The position numbers and the translations under genes were made by a program. The notes beneath the pieces are model-generated. The model was not told the origin of the DNA and made no database searches. It saw only the letters and a list, made by a program, of their open reading frames with translations. A stretch of DNA of 24,136 bases from Lachnospiraceae bacterium UBA7076 (lineage in GTDB: Bacteria > Bacillota > Clostridia > Lachnospirales > Lachnospiraceae), in assembly GCA_002493625.1 (NCBI GenBank), contig DKZK01000036.1, positions 1 to 24,136 of the forward strand, read 5' to 3'. This document shows positions 7,706 through 16,663 of this stretch, in pieces; position 1 is the first letter of the stretch; each line of letters begins with the position of its first letter.

Positions 7706-8930
7706 CAGAATTTTTGCAACAATCATAATTATGCTGACCGTTCTGATTATTACGGCGAATGTTATACTTTCAGTGGACGGCTCAGGCGACAGCTTTGAAA
7801 ACGGCAGACCCTACCGTGTGGAAATAAACCGTCTTGCCCGCAAAATTGAAGCAGGCGGTTTTGAAAATATCAACCTTTCCAACTGCCAATATGTCACGAA
7901 CATTGAAAAACAGGGGGAGGATTTTTTTGATACCGACAGCGACTATGCCATCCGCGAAATAAACGGCGTACTGTACCGATTTGACTACGGAGCAGGCGGC
8001 GACGGCAGGACATATATTGTCACCGTAAATGTTATTCTGGGCGTAATGTCTTTACTGATAATTTCCGTTATGCTGTATATAAAATTCAGTATTCTCGTGC
8101 CATTTGAGCAGATGGTGGATGTTCCCTACGAATTATCAAAGGGAAATCTCACTGTTCCCGTGAAGGAAACAAAAAACCGCTTTTTCGGGCGTTTTATCTG
8201 GGGCGTGGATATGCTCCGCGAAAATATGGAGCATCAGAAAAAGCGGGAGCTTGATTTGCAGCGGGACAAAAAAACGCTGCTGTTATCTTTATCCCACGAC
8301 ATAAAAACGCCTCTGTCTGCCATAAAGCTGTACGCAAAGGCATTGTCAAAGGGACTTTATGAAAGCCGCGAAAAGCAGCTTGAAATTGCAGATAGCATTA
8401 ACGTCAAAGCCGACGAGATAGAAAGCTACGTTTCCCAGATTGTTACCGCATCCAGAGAGGATTTTCTGAGCTTTGATGTGAATATGGGAGAATTTTATCT
8501 TTCCGACCTTGTGACAAAAATAAAGTCATACTACGCAGAAAAGCTGTCCCTTATCGGTACGGAATTTTCAATATCCGATTATTCCAACTGCCTTTTATGC
8601 GGCGATTTTGACCGCAGCGTTGAGGTTATACAAAATATTATGGAAAACGCCGTAAAATACGGCGACGGAAATAATATCTCTCTGAATTTCTCCGCGGAGG
8701 ACGATTGTATTCTCATAACCGTCCGCAACAGCGGCTGCACTCTCGAAGACACGGATCTGCCCCATGTATTTGACAGCTTCTGGCGAGGTTCGAATGTTCA
8801 AAATTCAGCAGGCAGCGGATTGGGTCTTTACATCAGCAGGCAGCTTATGCGTAAGATGAACGGAGAAATTTTTGCGGAGATAACGGACGGTTATATGCAC
8901 GTCACGGCAGTGTTTTCAAAGGTATCATAA
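7692..8930 (+). CDS. Membrane sensor histidine kinase
   Basis: This 412-residue kinase has TM1 at about 7-27, an extracytoplasmic domain of about 80 residues (28-108) and TM2 at about 109-131. A HAMP-like linker follows, then the HisKA H-box LSHDIKTPLSAI with phosphoacceptor His202, the N-box IMENAVKYG and the G-box GSGLGLYIS. The start overlaps the response regulator gene by 14 bp, implying translational coupling. The extracytoplasmic domain is larger than in BceS-type kinases, so it may detect its signal directly rather than only through the transporter. The gene ends just before the terminator at 8933. Confidence 0.94.
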   Translation: MKAFNRIFATIIIMLTVLIITANVILSVDGSGDSFENGRPYRVEINRLARKIEAGGFENINLSNCQYVTNIEKQGEDFFDTDSDYAIREINGVLYRFDYGAGGDGRTYIVTVNVILGVMSLLIISVMLYIKFSILVPFEQMVDVPYELSKGNLTVPVKETKNRFFGRFIWGVDMLRENMEHQKKRELDLQRDKKTLLLSLSHDIKTPLSAIKLYAKALSKGLYESREKQLEIADSINVKADEIESYVSQIVTASREDFLSFDVNMGEFYLSDLVTKIKSYYAEKLSLIGTEFSISDYSNCLLCGDFDRSVEVIQNIMENAVKYGDGNNISLNFSAEDDCILITVRNSGCTLEDTDLPHVFDSFWRGSNVQNSAGSGLGLYISRQLMRKMNGEIFAEITDGYMHVTAVFSKVS

Positions 8931-8932
8931 AA

Positions 8933-8988
8933 GGGGTGTCGCAATAAGGCATAGGCTCCGATGGTGCGCTCATGCAACACCCTTTTTA
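8933..8988. terminator. Bidirectional terminator (family-B-like) between convergent operons
   Basis: GGGTGT (8934-8939) and GCA (8941-8943) pair with TGC (8973-8975) and ACACCC (8977-8982), followed by TTTTTA. The left arm, GGGGTGTCGCAATAAGGC, is almost identical to the family-B arms at both window ends. It separates the sensor kinase gene (stop 8930) from the exporter gene (stop 8989, minus strand). Confidence 0.85.
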
Positions 8989-10917
8989 TTACGCCTGCAC
9001 CTGATTTCCGGTGTAAAGCTGATAATATTTTCCCTGCTTTTCTATCAGATCGTCGTGCGGTCCGCGCTCGATTACGCGTCCCTTTTCCAGTACGATTATG
9101 CAATCGCTGTTTCTTACGGTTGACAGCCTGTGGGCAATTACAAAGGTTGTTCTGCCCTTCATAAGCTTATCCATGCCCTCCTGAACAATTTTCTCCGTCC
9201 TTGTGTCTATGGAGCTTGTTGCCTCGTCAAGTATAAGCACAGGCGGATCCGCTATTGCTGCCCTTGCTATGGCAAGGAGCTGTCTCTGTCCCTGACTTAA
9301 ATTTGCGCCGTCGCCCGTAAGCACCGTGTTGTAGCCATCAGGCAGCCTCTTTATAAAGCTGTGCGCATTGGCAAGCTTTGCTGCGGCAATTACCTCCTCG
9401 TCAGTGGCGTCAAGTCTTCCGTATCTTATATTTTCCATAACCGTTGCAGTAAAAAGATGGGTGTCCTGAAGAACCATTCCAAGGGAACGCCTTAAGTCAT
9501 CCTTCTTTATTTTATTTACATTTATTCCGTCATATCTTATTTTACCGTCCTGAATGTCATAAAAACGGTTTATAAGGTTTGTTATTGTTGTCTTTCCTGC
9601 GCCGGTTGACCCTACAAACGCTATCTTCTGCCCCGGAGTTGCAAATAAATCCACATTGTACAGCACCTGCTTTTCCTCATTGTAGCCAAAGTCGACATCA
9701 TCAAACACAACATCACCCGTAAGCTTCACATATGTTACGGAGCCGTCTGCCTGATGGGTATGCTTCCACGCCCAAAGTCCCGTTCTCTCTGCGGTTTCGG
9801 TTAATGTTCCGTTTTCTTCCTTCGCATTTACAAGCGTAACATAGCCATCATCCGTCTCCGGCTTCTCGTCAAGGGTATTAAATATTCTTTCTGCGCCCGC
9901 AAGCGCCATGACAACAGAATTAAGCTGCTGGCTTACCTGATTAATCGGCATGCTGAAGTTTTTGTTAAAGGTAAGGAAGCTGGCAAGTCCCCCAAGGGTA
10001 AAGCCTCCCACACCGTTTATGGCAAGTGCGCCTCCCACAATGGCGCATAAAACGTAGCTTATATTGCCAAGCTGTGCGTTGACAGGTCCAAGCAGATTGG
10101 CAAATTTATTTGCGTTATCCGCGCTGTCAAAAAGCTGCTCATTGAGTTTTGCAAAGCCCTCTTTGCTCTCCTCCTCGTGACAGAACACCTTTATTACCTT
10201 CTGTCCCTGTATCATTTCCTCAATATATCCGTTTAATGCTCCGATATCCCTTTGCTGGGCTGCAAAATACCGTCCGCTGTTTCCGGCAACGGACGCCGTA
10301 ACCTTAAGCATAACGCCCACCATTATAAGAGTGAGAATTGTAAGAGGTATATTTAACACGATCATGCTGACAAGCACGGACACAATCGTTATAACGCTTG
10401 ATATGACCTGCGGTATGCTCTGGCTTATCATCTGTCTCAAGGTATCAACGTCATTTGTATAAAGAGACATAATATCTCCATGGGCGTGTGTGTCAAAATA
10501 CTTAATCGGCAGGCTTTCCATATGATTAAACAGCTCCATCCTTATGCTTTTAAGCGTGCCCTGTGCCACATACATGACAAGCCTCGCCTGCGCAAACGCC
10601 GCAATTATTCCTGCAAGATAAAATACGGCAACCCTTAATATTGCGCTTAAAAGCTGACTATAATCGGGATTTTCCTTTCCGATCAGAGGCTGGATATATT
10701 CATCGATAAGGGTCTTCATAAACAATGTTCCCTGAACATTTGCAAGCGCTGAAACGGCTATACATACGACAACAAAAATACATTGTATTTTATATTTTTT
10801 TCCAACATAGGACATAAGCCTTACGAAAAGCTTTCCCGGATTTTCAACCCTTTTTCCGCCCCTCATGCCGCGTCCCATAGGTCCCCTCGGACCTCTTGGT
10901 CCTCTTTGTTCAGCCAT
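8989..10917 (-). CDS. Heterodimeric ABC exporter subunit (catalytic-site Walker B)
   Basis: This 642-residue half-transporter has an N-terminal Gly/Pro/Arg-rich tail (PRGPRGPMGRGMRGG), six predicted membrane helices (type IV ABC exporter fold) and a C-terminal ATPase domain. Walker A is GSTGAGKTT and Walker B LILDEATSS with catalytic Glu565, with H-loop IAHR. The signature is LSQGQ (540-544) rather than LSGGQ. A linker insertion of about 45 residues before the ATPase domain (from DDGYVTLVNAK to TYVKLTGD) is typical of the Firmicutes heterodimeric drug/peptide exporters. It starts two bases after its partner's stop codon, with its RBS (GGGAGGTGA) embedded in the partner's last codons. It should work as a heterodimer with the 10920-12755 product, exporting lipophilic compounds or peptides. 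Substrate unknown. Confidence 0.93.
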   Translation of the reverse strand: MAEQRGPRGPRGPMGRGMRGGKRVENPGKLFVRLMSYVGKKYKIQCIFVVVCIAVSALANVQGTLFMKTLIDEYIQPLIGKENPDYSQLLSAILRVAVFYLAGIIAAFAQARLVMYVAQGTLKSIRMELFNHMESLPIKYFDTHAHGDIMSLYTNDVDTLRQMISQSIPQVISSVITIVSVLVSMIVLNIPLTILTLIMVGVMLKVTASVAGNSGRYFAAQQRDIGALNGYIEEMIQGQKVIKVFCHEEESKEGFAKLNEQLFDSADNANKFANLLGPVNAQLGNISYVLCAIVGGALAINGVGGFTLGGLASFLTFNKNFSMPINQVSQQLNSVVMALAGAERIFNTLDEKPETDDGYVTLVNAKEENGTLTETAERTGLWAWKHTHQADGSVTYVKLTGDVVFDDVDFGYNEEKQVLYNVDLFATPGQKIAFVGSTGAGKTTITNLINRFYDIQDGKIRYDGINVNKIKKDDLRRSLGMVLQDTHLFTATVMENIRYGRLDATDEEVIAAAKLANAHSFIKRLPDGYNTVLTGDGANLSQGQRQLLAIARAAIADPPVLILDEATSSIDTRTEKIVQEGMDKLMKGRTTFVIAHRLSTVRNSDCIIVLEKGRVIERGPHDDLIEKQGKYYQLYTGNQVQA

Positions 10918-10919
10918 AC

Positions 10920-12755
10920 TTACTCACCTCCCTCGTCAAAATCACCGCTTCCGCCGGTCTGAGACTCATAAACATCCCTGTATATCTCATTTCCTGCAAG
11001 AAGCTCATCATGGGTTCCAACGGCATCTATACGTCCGTCCTCCATAACGATTATTCTGTCTGCATGGCTTATGCTGTTTATTCTCTGTGCTATAATTATC
11101 TTTGTTGTATTTGGTATTTCCTCCGCAAAGGCCTTCCGTATCCTTGCATCCGTGGCAGTGTCCACCGCGCTTGTGCTGTCGTCAAGTATAAGTATCTGAG
11201 GCTTCTTCAAGAGCGCTCTCGCAATGCAAAGCCTCTGTCTTTGTCCTCCGGAAACATTTGTGCCTCCCTGCTCAATATGTGTGTTGTACCCATCGGGCAG
11301 TGCGCTTATAAATTCATCGGCGCAGGCGAGCTTGCAAGCCCTGACACATTCCTCGTCAGTTGCGTTATTGTCGCCCCATCTTAAGTTCTCATAGATTGTG
11401 CCTGAAAAAAGGACATTTTTCTGAAGCACAACTGCAACCTGATTTCTTAAGGTTTCCAAATCATACTCCTTTACATTTATGCCTCCCACAAGAAGCTCTC
11501 CCTTTGACACATCATAAAGCCTGCTTATAAGGTTTACCAAAGTTGACTTTGAGCTTCCCGTACCGCCCAGAATTCCGATTGTCTCTCCTTTATTAATATG
11601 AATGTTTATGTCCGAAAGAACATACCGGTCCTCCTCCGTAAAGGTGGAATCCCTCTTGACGCCCATCTCCTTTTCCTTTTCAATATCGTCCAGTGTGCGT
11701 TTCTTCTCATATTTAAAATACACATTTTTGAAGTCTATGCTTCCGTCGCGAACCTCCATAACAGGATTTTCAGGATTCACGATGTCCGCCTTTTCATCTA
11801 TAACCTCTGCAATACGTCTTGCGCTTGCAGCGCTCATTGTCATCATGACAAATATCATGGAAAGCATCATAAGGTTCATAAGTATATTCATGCAATAGGT
11901 AAGAAGGCTCATAAGCTGTCCCGTTGTAAGTGTTTCGGCAACTATCATGTGCGCGCCCAGCCAGCTTATTGCCATAATGCATCCGTACACGGTAAACATC
12001 ATGACAGGCGAGTTGAAGGAAAGCACCTTCTCCGCCTTAAGAAACATGCTGTAAACCATTTCACTGGCATTTGCAAATTTTTTCTTCTCAAAATCCTCGC
12101 GGACAAACGCCTTTACAACCCTTATAGCCGATACGTTTTCCTGTACGCTTGCATTTAAGTCATCATATTTTTTGAACACCTGCATAAAATACTTCATTGC
12201 AAATTTTATTATTATCATAAGTATAACTGCAAGTATAAGCACAGCGATAAGATATATGCTGGCAAGCCTCGGACTTATGACAAAGGACATAATCATTGCA
12301 AATATAAGGCTTACAGGCGCCCTCATACACATCCTTAGCAGCATCTGATATGCCATCTGAATGTTGCTTACATCTGTTGTGAGCCTTGTTACAAGTCCCG
12401 CCGTTGAGAATTTGTCTATATTGGAAAATGAGTAGGTCTGTATATTGTTATACATGGCCTCACGCAGGTTTTTTGCAAATCCGGTGGACGCCCTTGAGCC
12501 GTATACGCCTCCAAGTATACCCGTGGTAAGTCCTCCGGCTGCAAGCACCACCATAATGCCGCCCATGAAAACTATATGTCCCATATCGCCCTTATTCACT
12601 CCGTCATCAACAAGTGACTGCAGGAAAAATGGTATAAGTGTCTCAAGTATAACCTCAAGTATCATAAATACGGGAGTAAGCATGGACGGCTTTTTATATT
12701 CCTTGATTTGCGCCGCTAAAGTCTTTATCATCGTTTTCCCTCTTTTCTGCTTCAT
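10920..12755 (-). CDS. Heterodimeric ABC exporter subunit (degenerate Walker B)
   Basis: This 611-residue half-transporter has six predicted membrane helices and an ATPase domain with Walker A GGTGSSKST, signature VSGGQRQR, Walker B LILDDSTSA (Asp526 in place of the catalytic Glu) and H-loop IAQR (Gln557 in place of His). Its own ATP site is therefore predicted to be non-hydrolytic, while it supplies an intact signature to the partner's site. This is the asymmetry known from BmrCD/TmrAB-like heterodimers. Two starts are possible: ATG 12755 (AAGGAAG, five bases upstream) or ATG 12731, giving MIKTLAAQ, with AGAGGG upstream. It is the first gene of the two-gene operon. No MarR-type regulator gene is adjacent, though one often accompanies such pairs. 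Confidence 0.93.
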   Translation of the reverse strand: MKQKRGKTMIKTLAAQIKEYKKPSMLTPVFMILEVILETLIPFFLQSLVDDGVNKGDMGHIVFMGGIMVVLAAGGLTTGILGGVYGSRASTGFAKNLREAMYNNIQTYSFSNIDKFSTAGLVTRLTTDVSNIQMAYQMLLRMCMRAPVSLIFAMIMSFVISPRLASIYLIAVLILAVILMIIIKFAMKYFMQVFKKYDDLNASVQENVSAIRVVKAFVREDFEKKKFANASEMVYSMFLKAEKVLSFNSPVMMFTVYGCIMAISWLGAHMIVAETLTTGQLMSLLTYCMNILMNLMMLSMIFVMMTMSAASARRIAEVIDEKADIVNPENPVMEVRDGSIDFKNVYFKYEKKRTLDDIEKEKEMGVKRDSTFTEEDRYVLSDINIHINKGETIGILGGTGSSKSTLVNLISRLYDVSKGELLVGGINVKEYDLETLRNQVAVVLQKNVLFSGTIYENLRWGDNNATDEECVRACKLACADEFISALPDGYNTHIEQGGTNVSGGQRQRLCIARALLKKPQILILDDSTSAVDTATDARIRKAFAEEIPNTTKIIIAQRINSISHADRIIVMEDGRIDAVGTHDELLAGNEIYRDVYESQTGGSGDFDEGGE

Positions 12756-12784
12756 ATTTTCTTCCTTTTTTTTCCTCTCTATAT

Positions 12785-12813
12785 CTATTACATGAATATA
12801 AATTTTTAGTCAA
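12785..12813 (-). promoter_or_regulatory. Promoter of the ABC exporter operon
   Basis: On the minus strand TTGACT (12808-12813), a 17-bp spacer and TAATAG (12785-12790) form a plausible sigma-70-type promoter 30 bp before the ATG at 12755. Two similar TTCAC-containing stretches just upstream (12814-12830) could be a regulator site. Confidence 0.55.
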
Positions 12814-12833
12814 GTGAAATATTTGTGAATACC

Positions 12834-12902
12834 TAGGCATTTGTGAAACTAAGTTTTTGCTGACATCCGTTGTTCAATAATAATAAGTTTCACAATTGCC
12901 TA
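12834..12902 (+). repeat. Family-A palindromic element, copy 2
   Basis: This 69-bp element starts TAGGCATTTGTGAAACTAAG and ends AGTTTCACAATTGCCTA. Its arms form an imperfect inverted repeat with a central segment containing CCGTTGTT. It lies immediately upstream of the exporter promoter and 20 bp from the ppk terminator hairpin. Confidence 0.8.
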
Positions 12903-12922
12903 TTTGCAAAGAATAATTGAAA

Positions 12923-12974
12923 GGGGCTTGCCGGCATCATATAAAAATCCATAAATTCTTACTGCGGCAGCCCC
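12923..12974. terminator. Terminator of the folate/polyphosphate operon (family-B-like)
   Basis: GGGGCTTGCCGG (12923-12934) pairs with CGGCAGCCCC (12965-12974), with a bulge and an AT-rich loop. The complement of the right arm reads GGGGCTGCCGCAGTAAG, matching the family-B arm. It sits 26 bp beyond the ppk stop codon. The T-tract on the ppk side is short. Confidence 0.7.
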
Positions 12975-13000
12975 ATTTTCTTTAAGTTTATTCCAATTTT

Positions 13001-15121
13001 TTATTTTTCAGACGTGCGTGGAACAAACACTCTCGACACTGTTTTTTTGCTTTCTTCCTTGGCGTCGTTCATTGCTTTTTTGCAGAAATATGCCTGCGCC
13101 TCAAGCTTATCCCTTCCCCTTAAATCCTGCTTTGCATAGCTTCCGTCAGGCATAAGGAAGTGCGCTTTTAACGTGTCTGCAAGCTGAATGTTTAATATCT
13201 CTATAATTTCCCGTTTCAAATCCTCATCCTCCACAGGGAAGGTTATTTCAACACGCTTATCAAGGTTTCTCGGCATCCAGTCCGCGCTTCCCATATAAAC
13301 GTCCTCAAAGCCGCTATTGTAGAAATAGAATATTCTTGAATGCTCAAGGAAATTTCCCACTATGGAGCGTACTGTTATATTTTCACTAAGGCTCTTTATT
13401 CCTGCCTTAAGGCAGCATATTCCTCTTACGATAAGCTCTATTTTAACTCCCGCAGCCGACGCCTCGTAAAGGGACTTTATAATGACAGGGTCACAGAGGG
13501 AATTCATTTTGGCTACAATTCGCGCCTCCTTACCCATTTTGGCATTTTCCGCCTCACGGTTTATGAGACTGACAAATCGGTCCTTCATCCAGATAGGGGC
13601 AACCAAAAGCTTGTTCCATGAAGGCGGCTCTGAATAACCGGAAAGCATGTTAAACACTGCCGTCGCATCCTCGCCTATGGCGTCGGACGCCGTCAGTATT
13701 CCCATATCCGTATAAAGCTTTGCCGTTACGTCATTGTAGTTTCCCGTTCCAAGGTGGACATATCGCTTTATGCCCTCCTCCTCACGTCTTACCACAAGGG
13801 CTATCTTGGAGTGGGTCTTTAAGCCCACAAGCCCGTATATAACATGGCAGCCTGCTTTCTCAAGCATCTTTGCCCATATAATGTTATTTTCTTCATCAAA
13901 CCTTGCCTTAAGCTCCACAAGAACGGTCACCTGCTTGCCGTTTTCAGCAGCCTTTGCAAGCGCGGCAACAATAGGCGAATTGCCGCTGACACGGTAGAGG
14001 GTCTGCTTGATTGCAAGCACGTCAGGATCTGCTGCCGCCTGCCTTATAAAATCAATTACAGGCGTAAATTCATCATAAGGATGGTGCAGGAGTATGTCCT
14101 TTCTCTTTATCTGCTCAAATATATTTTCCTCGTTATTGATAGCCTTCACCGGCTGCGGAATGTATTTTTTATTGCGAAGATGGTCAAAGCCCTCCATGCC
14201 GCTTACCTTCATAAGGAACGTCAAATCAAGCGGGCCGTTTATAGAATACACAACCCGGTCTGAAACCTGAAGCTGCTTCTTAAGCTCCTTTAAAAGACGT
14301 TTATCCATATCAGCCTCTATCTCAAGCTTTATAACCTCGCCCCATGCCCTTTTCTTTATCTGCTTTTCTATTTCCTTAAGCAGATCTGCCGCATCATCCT
14401 CGTCTATGGCAAGATCCGCATTTCTCATAATACGGTATGGATGCGCACACACAATTTCATAATTCAGGAAAAGCCTGCTTAAATTTTTCTCAATGATTTC
14501 CTCAAGGAGGATTATCTCCTTTCCCCCGCTCTCGGACGGAAGCTCGACGATTCTCGGAAGGACGGAAGGAACCTGCACCGTTGCAATATCGATTACATCC
14601 TTCTTTTTGTCACGTATAAGCGCCCCGATATTTAAAGTCTTGTTGCTTATAAGCGGAAATGGTCTTGAGGAATCAACCGCCATAGGCGTAAGCACAGGAT
14701 AAACATCCTTATCAAAATATTTATCCACATATTTTGACTGTTTTTCGCTCAGATCCGTATATTTTTTAATAAGCCTTACTCCGTTTTCCTCCATCAGAGG
14801 AAGCAGGGCGCGGTTTAATGTAGAATACTGGGCGTTCATCATATTTTTTGTCTCAGGAATGATTTTCTCAATCTGCTCCTCAGGCGTAAGCCCCGCAATA
14901 TCCTTTTTCTTTACCCCTGCGTGCACAAGATCAAAAAGCGATGCAACCCTTATCATAAAAAACTCGTCAAGATTGGAGGCTGTTATGCTTAAAAACTTAA
15001 TTCTCTCAAAAAGCGGCATGCTCTTATCCTTTGCCTCACCGAGGATTCTGTAATTAAACTGAAGCCAGCTCAGCTCCCTGTTATAATAATTTTCATATTT
15101 TTCATATTGTTTTTTATCCAT
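13001..15121 (-). CDS. ppk: Polyphosphate kinase 1
   Basis: This 706-residue PPK1 reversibly transfers the ATP gamma-phosphate to inorganic polyphosphate. The N-terminal domain has YYNRELSWLQFNYRIL and ITASNLDEFFMIRV. The catalytic domains carry His437 in KTHSKIAL (autophosphorylated His in the phospholipase-D-like motif), HLGTGNYND (454-464 region) and His594 in FLEHSRIFYF. These positions correspond to the E. coli catalytic pair 435/592. Length is normal. AAGGAG lies 11 bases before the ATG. It starts four bases after the ppx stop, so synthesis and breakdown enzymes for polyphosphate are co-expressed. Confidence 0.97.
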   Translation of the reverse strand: MDKKQYEKYENYYNRELSWLQFNYRILGEAKDKSMPLFERIKFLSITASNLDEFFMIRVASLFDLVHAGVKKKDIAGLTPEEQIEKIIPETKNMMNAQYSTLNRALLPLMEENGVRLIKKYTDLSEKQSKYVDKYFDKDVYPVLTPMAVDSSRPFPLISNKTLNIGALIRDKKKDVIDIATVQVPSVLPRIVELPSESGGKEIILLEEIIEKNLSRLFLNYEIVCAHPYRIMRNADLAIDEDDAADLLKEIEKQIKKRAWGEVIKLEIEADMDKRLLKELKKQLQVSDRVVYSINGPLDLTFLMKVSGMEGFDHLRNKKYIPQPVKAINNEENIFEQIKRKDILLHHPYDEFTPVIDFIRQAAADPDVLAIKQTLYRVSGNSPIVAALAKAAENGKQVTVLVELKARFDEENNIIWAKMLEKAGCHVIYGLVGLKTHSKIALVVRREEEGIKRYVHLGTGNYNDVTAKLYTDMGILTASDAIGEDATAVFNMLSGYSEPPSWNKLLVAPIWMKDRFVSLINREAENAKMGKEARIVAKMNSLCDPVIIKSLYEASAAGVKIELIVRGICCLKAGIKSLSENITVRSIVGNFLEHSRIFYFYNSGFEDVYMGSADWMPRNLDKRVEITFPVEDEDLKREIIEILNIQLADTLKAHFLMPDGSYAKQDLRGRDKLEAQAYFCKKAMNDAKEESKKTVSRVFVPRTSEK

Positions 15122-15125
15122 ATAA

Positions 15126-16661
15126 CTACACGCTCCTTTTCAGTCTCAAAACAGGTCTTATGCCATAAACCCTCTCAAAAAAATCAGCCCTCATATGGAA
15201 CAGTCCCGCTTCAAGGGAAATATCCTCATAGGTCTTTGCCGATATGACAAGCTCATCCCCCTTAACGCTGACGGATAGATTTTCAAGCTTCTGGCTGTGG
15301 CTTTTATCCAGAACATTTGCAATTCTTATAATGGCTGCAAGCTTTGCAATAACCATGTAATCACATTCGTCAAGGTCATCCTCCATGCTTTCTCTTGCAG
15401 GCAGATAAAGAACATTATATTTTACTATATTTGCAACCTCCATACGCTCCTTGTGGGACAAGCCGATTATCTCGGTATTTGCAACTATATAATAGGAATT
15501 TCTTGCCCCATCATGCATATTGATATAATTTCCGCACTCATGCAGGATAGCGGCTATCTGTATCTGAAGCCTCTCGGTCTTTCCCATTCCGAATTCCTTT
15601 TTTATGCTGTCAAATATTTTCAGGGCATACTCTGCAACCCTGTCGCCATGCTCCCTGTCGCACCGGTATCTCTTTGCAAGGTACTGGGCGGAAGCAATAA
15701 TGTCCTCATCAAAATTATGGTTAAATACAATCTTTACGCCCTCGTCCATATACGCCGCAGCAATTCCCTCGCAAAAGTCAACATTCGGCACATATATTTC
15801 CTCTGCCTTGCTATTATTCAGGAAGGACTGGTAAATAATTATGTTCGGAAGCATAAGGGTTGCGCGCTCATATGGTATGCCATACCGTTCAGCAAGCTCC
15901 TGAGGCGGCATACTGATAATCCGCTGGCACATTGCTTCAAATTGCGCCCTGTTTACCTTTTCGCTTATGTCAAGCTCAGGGGCAATCTTTTTGAGGGCAT
16001 TTACAACCTCCCCCACAGCTATAATATTTTTAATTTCCTTATCATTAAGATATATATTCCGGAATGCTTCTATATCGCTGTCAACATACTCCTCAAGAAG
16101 CCTGTCAAAGCGTCCGCTTTTCGTTCCTATAATTGAAAGGTAATCCCTGATGCGGACAGCTCCTATAGGGATATTTTCCGTAACCACAAGATTGTTTTTA
16201 TCAAAAAGGGAAATCTGCACGCTTCCCGCTCCCACATCTACAAAGGCAGTATTTTTTAATACGACCTCATGGAAGTTTTCGTACTTTGCAACCAATCCCT
16301 TAAAGTTCATGTATCTCTGCTCCGAGTTGCTTAAAACCTTTACAGAAAATCCTGTTTTTCTCTTGATTGCATCAATTACAATATCCCTGTTCTCAGCCTC
16401 ACGGACGGCGCTTGTGGCATACGCCCTGTAGTCCGCCACCTGATATTCCTTCATTTTCTCCTTGAAGCCGTCCAGTATGTCGGTTGTCTGGCGTATAAGC
16501 TCAGTTGAAATATATCCCTTGCTGTAGGTATCCTTTGCAAGTTCAATAAAATTACTGACCCCGTCAATATGCTTAAAGTTTTTCTTTCCCGTTATTTCGT
16601 AAATTTTCATGGCAATTTCACTTGAACCAACATAAATTGCCGCAAATGTTTTATATGCCAT
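15126..16661 (-). CDS. ppx: Ppx/GppA-type exopolyphosphatase with C-terminal HD-like domain
   Basis: This 511-residue protein has the ASKHA-fold Ppx/GppA phosphatase domain in residues 1-300 (ATSAVREAENR, FVDVGAGSVQISLF) and a C-terminal HD-like helical domain (LHECGNYINMHDGARNSYY, GLSHKERME). It should hydrolyse terminal phosphates of polyphosphate or of pppGpp. The N-terminal phosphate-1 motif reads AIYVGSSE: the Asp normally found before [IV]GS is Tyr10 (codon TAT), which might weaken activity. An RBS (CAGGAGGTG) precedes the ATG, and the gene starts two bases after the folBK stop. Which of the two activities it has cannot be told from sequence alone. Confidence 0.9.
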   Translation of the reverse strand: MAYKTFAAIYVGSSEIAMKIYEITGKKNFKHIDGVSNFIELAKDTYSKGYISTELIRQTTDILDGFKEKMKEYQVADYRAYATSAVREAENRDIVIDAIKRKTGFSVKVLSNSEQRYMNFKGLVAKYENFHEVVLKNTAFVDVGAGSVQISLFDKNNLVVTENIPIGAVRIRDYLSIIGTKSGRFDRLLEEYVDSDIEAFRNIYLNDKEIKNIIAVGEVVNALKKIAPELDISEKVNRAQFEAMCQRIISMPPQELAERYGIPYERATLMLPNIIIYQSFLNNSKAEEIYVPNVDFCEGIAAAYMDEGVKIVFNHNFDEDIIASAQYLAKRYRCDREHGDRVAEYALKIFDSIKKEFGMGKTERLQIQIAAILHECGNYINMHDGARNSYYIVANTEIIGLSHKERMEVANIVKYNVLYLPARESMEDDLDECDYMVIAKLAAIIRIANVLDKSHSQKLENLSVSVKGDELVISAKTYEDISLEAGLFHMRADFFERVYGIRPVLRLKRSV

Positions 16662-16663
16662 TT

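Noticed and set aside
15297..16136. Long plus-strand open frame (279 codons) opposite ppx.
   Set aside because: It is antisense to a clear Ppx/GppA gene, rich in Cys/Tyr/His/Ile as expected of a shadow frame, and has no RBS.
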